DNA of 6,202 nt from Actinomycetota bacterium (GTDB lineage Bacteria; Actinomycetota; Acidimicrobiia; IMCC26256; JACDBD01). Numbering within the stretch: the stretch's first letter is position 1; each line of letters opens with the position of its first letter. Shown here one piece after another: positions 5,397-6,202 of the stretch. The notes beneath the pieces are model-generated. The model had not been told where the DNA came from, made no database searches, and worked only from the letters and a program-made list of their open reading frames with translations. The position numbers and the translations under genes are program-made. Where the stretch lies: NCBI GenBank assembly GCA_013695115.1, contig JACDBD010000201.1, positions 1 through 6,202 of the forward strand, written 5' to 3'.

Positions 5397-6202
5397 ATGG
5401 AGATCACCGAGGTCGCGACCGGGTTGCAGTTCCCCGAAGGGCCCGTCTGGATGCCTGACGGCACCGTGCTGTGCGTCGAGATGAAGGAGCCCCGGATCGT
5501 CCGGGTGCAGTCCGACGCCAAGAAGGAGGTCGTGGCCGAGCCCGGCGGGAGCCCCAACGGCCTCGCCATCGGCCCTGATGGCGCGCTCTACGTGTGCAAC
5601 AGCGGCGGGTACGCGTATCGGGAGATCGCCGACATGTTGGTGCCGGAGCTGCACCTGCCGGAGCACCACTCGGGTGGGCGGATCGAGCGGGTCGACCTCG
5701 GCACCGGCGAGGTGACGGTGCTCTACGCGGAATGTGACGGGCACCCGTTCGTGAGCCTCAACGACCTGGTGTTCGACGAGACGGGCAGCTTCTGGTTCAC
5801 CGATCACGGCCGGTTCCGCGAGCGCGACCGGACCCACGGCGGCCTCTACTACGCCGCGCCCGACGGGTCGTCGGTGCGCGAGATGGCCTACCCGCTCGAC
5901 GCGCCGAATGGCGTCGGCCTGTCACCCGACGGCAAGCGGTTGTACGTGGCCGAGACCATGACCGGCCGGCTCTACGCCTGGGACCTCACGGCTCCGGGCG
6001 AGATCGACCGCACCAACCCGCTGTTCGAACACGGCGGGCACGTGGTCGCCGGGGTCGAGGGGTTCCAGCTGTTCGACTCGTTGGCGGTTGAAGAGAGCGG
6101 CAACGTCGTCATCGGCACGATCGTGAACGGCGGCCTGACCGTGATCTCGCCGGTGGGTGAGGTGGTGGAGCACGTGCCGGTCCCCGATCTGCTCGTGACC
6201 AA
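5397..6202 (+). CDS. SMP-30/gluconolactonase-family protein, 3' end cut by window edge
   Basis: The first 268 codons of a six-bladed beta-propeller of the SMP-30/gluconolactonase/LRE family, probably around 290-310 residues when complete. These are metal-dependent lactonases that open sugar or other lactone rings. Visible motifs are: TGLQFPEGPVW with metal-ligand Glu14; GGSPNGLAIGPDGALYVCNSGG (Asn54); SLNDLVFDETGSFWFTDHG (Asn122); APNGVGLSPDGKRLYVAET (Asn171); and FDSLAVEESGNVVIGT, where Asp227 fits the catalytic metal ligand. The Glu/Asn/Asn/Asp set is intact, so activity is plausible. Repeated PDG-x-LYV turns mark the propeller blades. There is no signal peptide. ATG 5397 puts the family's usual first strand (TGLxFPEGP) directly after the start; no strong ribosome binding site is present. 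It is divergent from the DUF7064-type gene across a shared operator. The substrate is unknown and need not be gluconolactone. Confidence 0.93.
   Translation, partial: MEITEVATGLQFPEGPVWMPDGTVLCVEMKEPRIVRVQSDAKKEVVAEPGGSPNGLAIGPDGALYVCNSGGYAYREIADMLVPELHLPEHHSGGRIERVDLGTGEVTVLYAECDGHPFVSLNDLVFDETGSFWFTDHGRFRERDRTHGGLYYAAPDGSSVREMAYPLDAPNGVGLSPDGKRLYVAETMTGRLYAWDLTAPGEIDRTNPLFEHGGHVVAGVEGFQLFDSLAVEESGNVVIGTIVNGGLTVISPVGEVVEHVPVPDLLVT

Overview
The window is GC-rich chromosomal DNA. Codon third positions are almost all G or C, GTG starts are common, and several genes appear to be leaderless. This suggests an actinobacterium, possibly of the Acidimicrobiia type, but no marker gene here fixes the taxonomy. 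I see no rRNA, tRNA, CRISPR array, insertion sequence or phage gene.

Layout from left to right. (1) Positions 1-2082 hold a three-gene set on the minus strand, read right to left: an APH-fold phosphotransferase (2082-1108), a small DUF6285-type protein (1111-746, sharing GTGA with the gene before it) and exodeoxyribonuclease III (744 to beyond position 1, C-terminus outside the window). The packing is very tight: a 4-nt overlap, then a 1-nt gap. (2) Positions 2083-2485 are a roughly 400-bp divergent interval with no confident gene; it carries leaderless-type -10 boxes at each end and ambiguous open frames inside. (3) Positions 2486-4318 on the plus strand encode a complete 610-aa DUF2207-family membrane protein with a signal peptide and a glycine-rich tail. 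(4) Positions 5338-4325 on the minus strand encode a complete 337-aa DUF7065/DUF7064-type (CrtC/AttH-like) protein; it converges on the DUF2207 gene with only 6 nt between stop codons. (5) From 5397 to the window end on the plus strand lies an SMP-30/gluconolactonase-family gene, cut off at its 3' end.

How the genes may work together. The phosphotransferase plus DUF6285 pair resembles the two-part kinases linked to acyl-CoA catabolism (the LvaA/LvaB and ACAD10/11 kinase theme), so a hydroxyacyl-CoA kinase is a reasonable hypothesis. The DUF7064-type gene and the SMP-30 gene are divergent across 58 bp. That gap holds an 18-bp perfect-armed dyad inside a 42-bp quasi-palindrome, and each arm supplies a TTGACC -35-like box to one of the two promoters. 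This looks like a single repressor switch controlling both genes, and it is the most interesting regulatory structure in the window. ExoIII and DUF2207 look like ordinary neighbours without an obvious link to these pathways.
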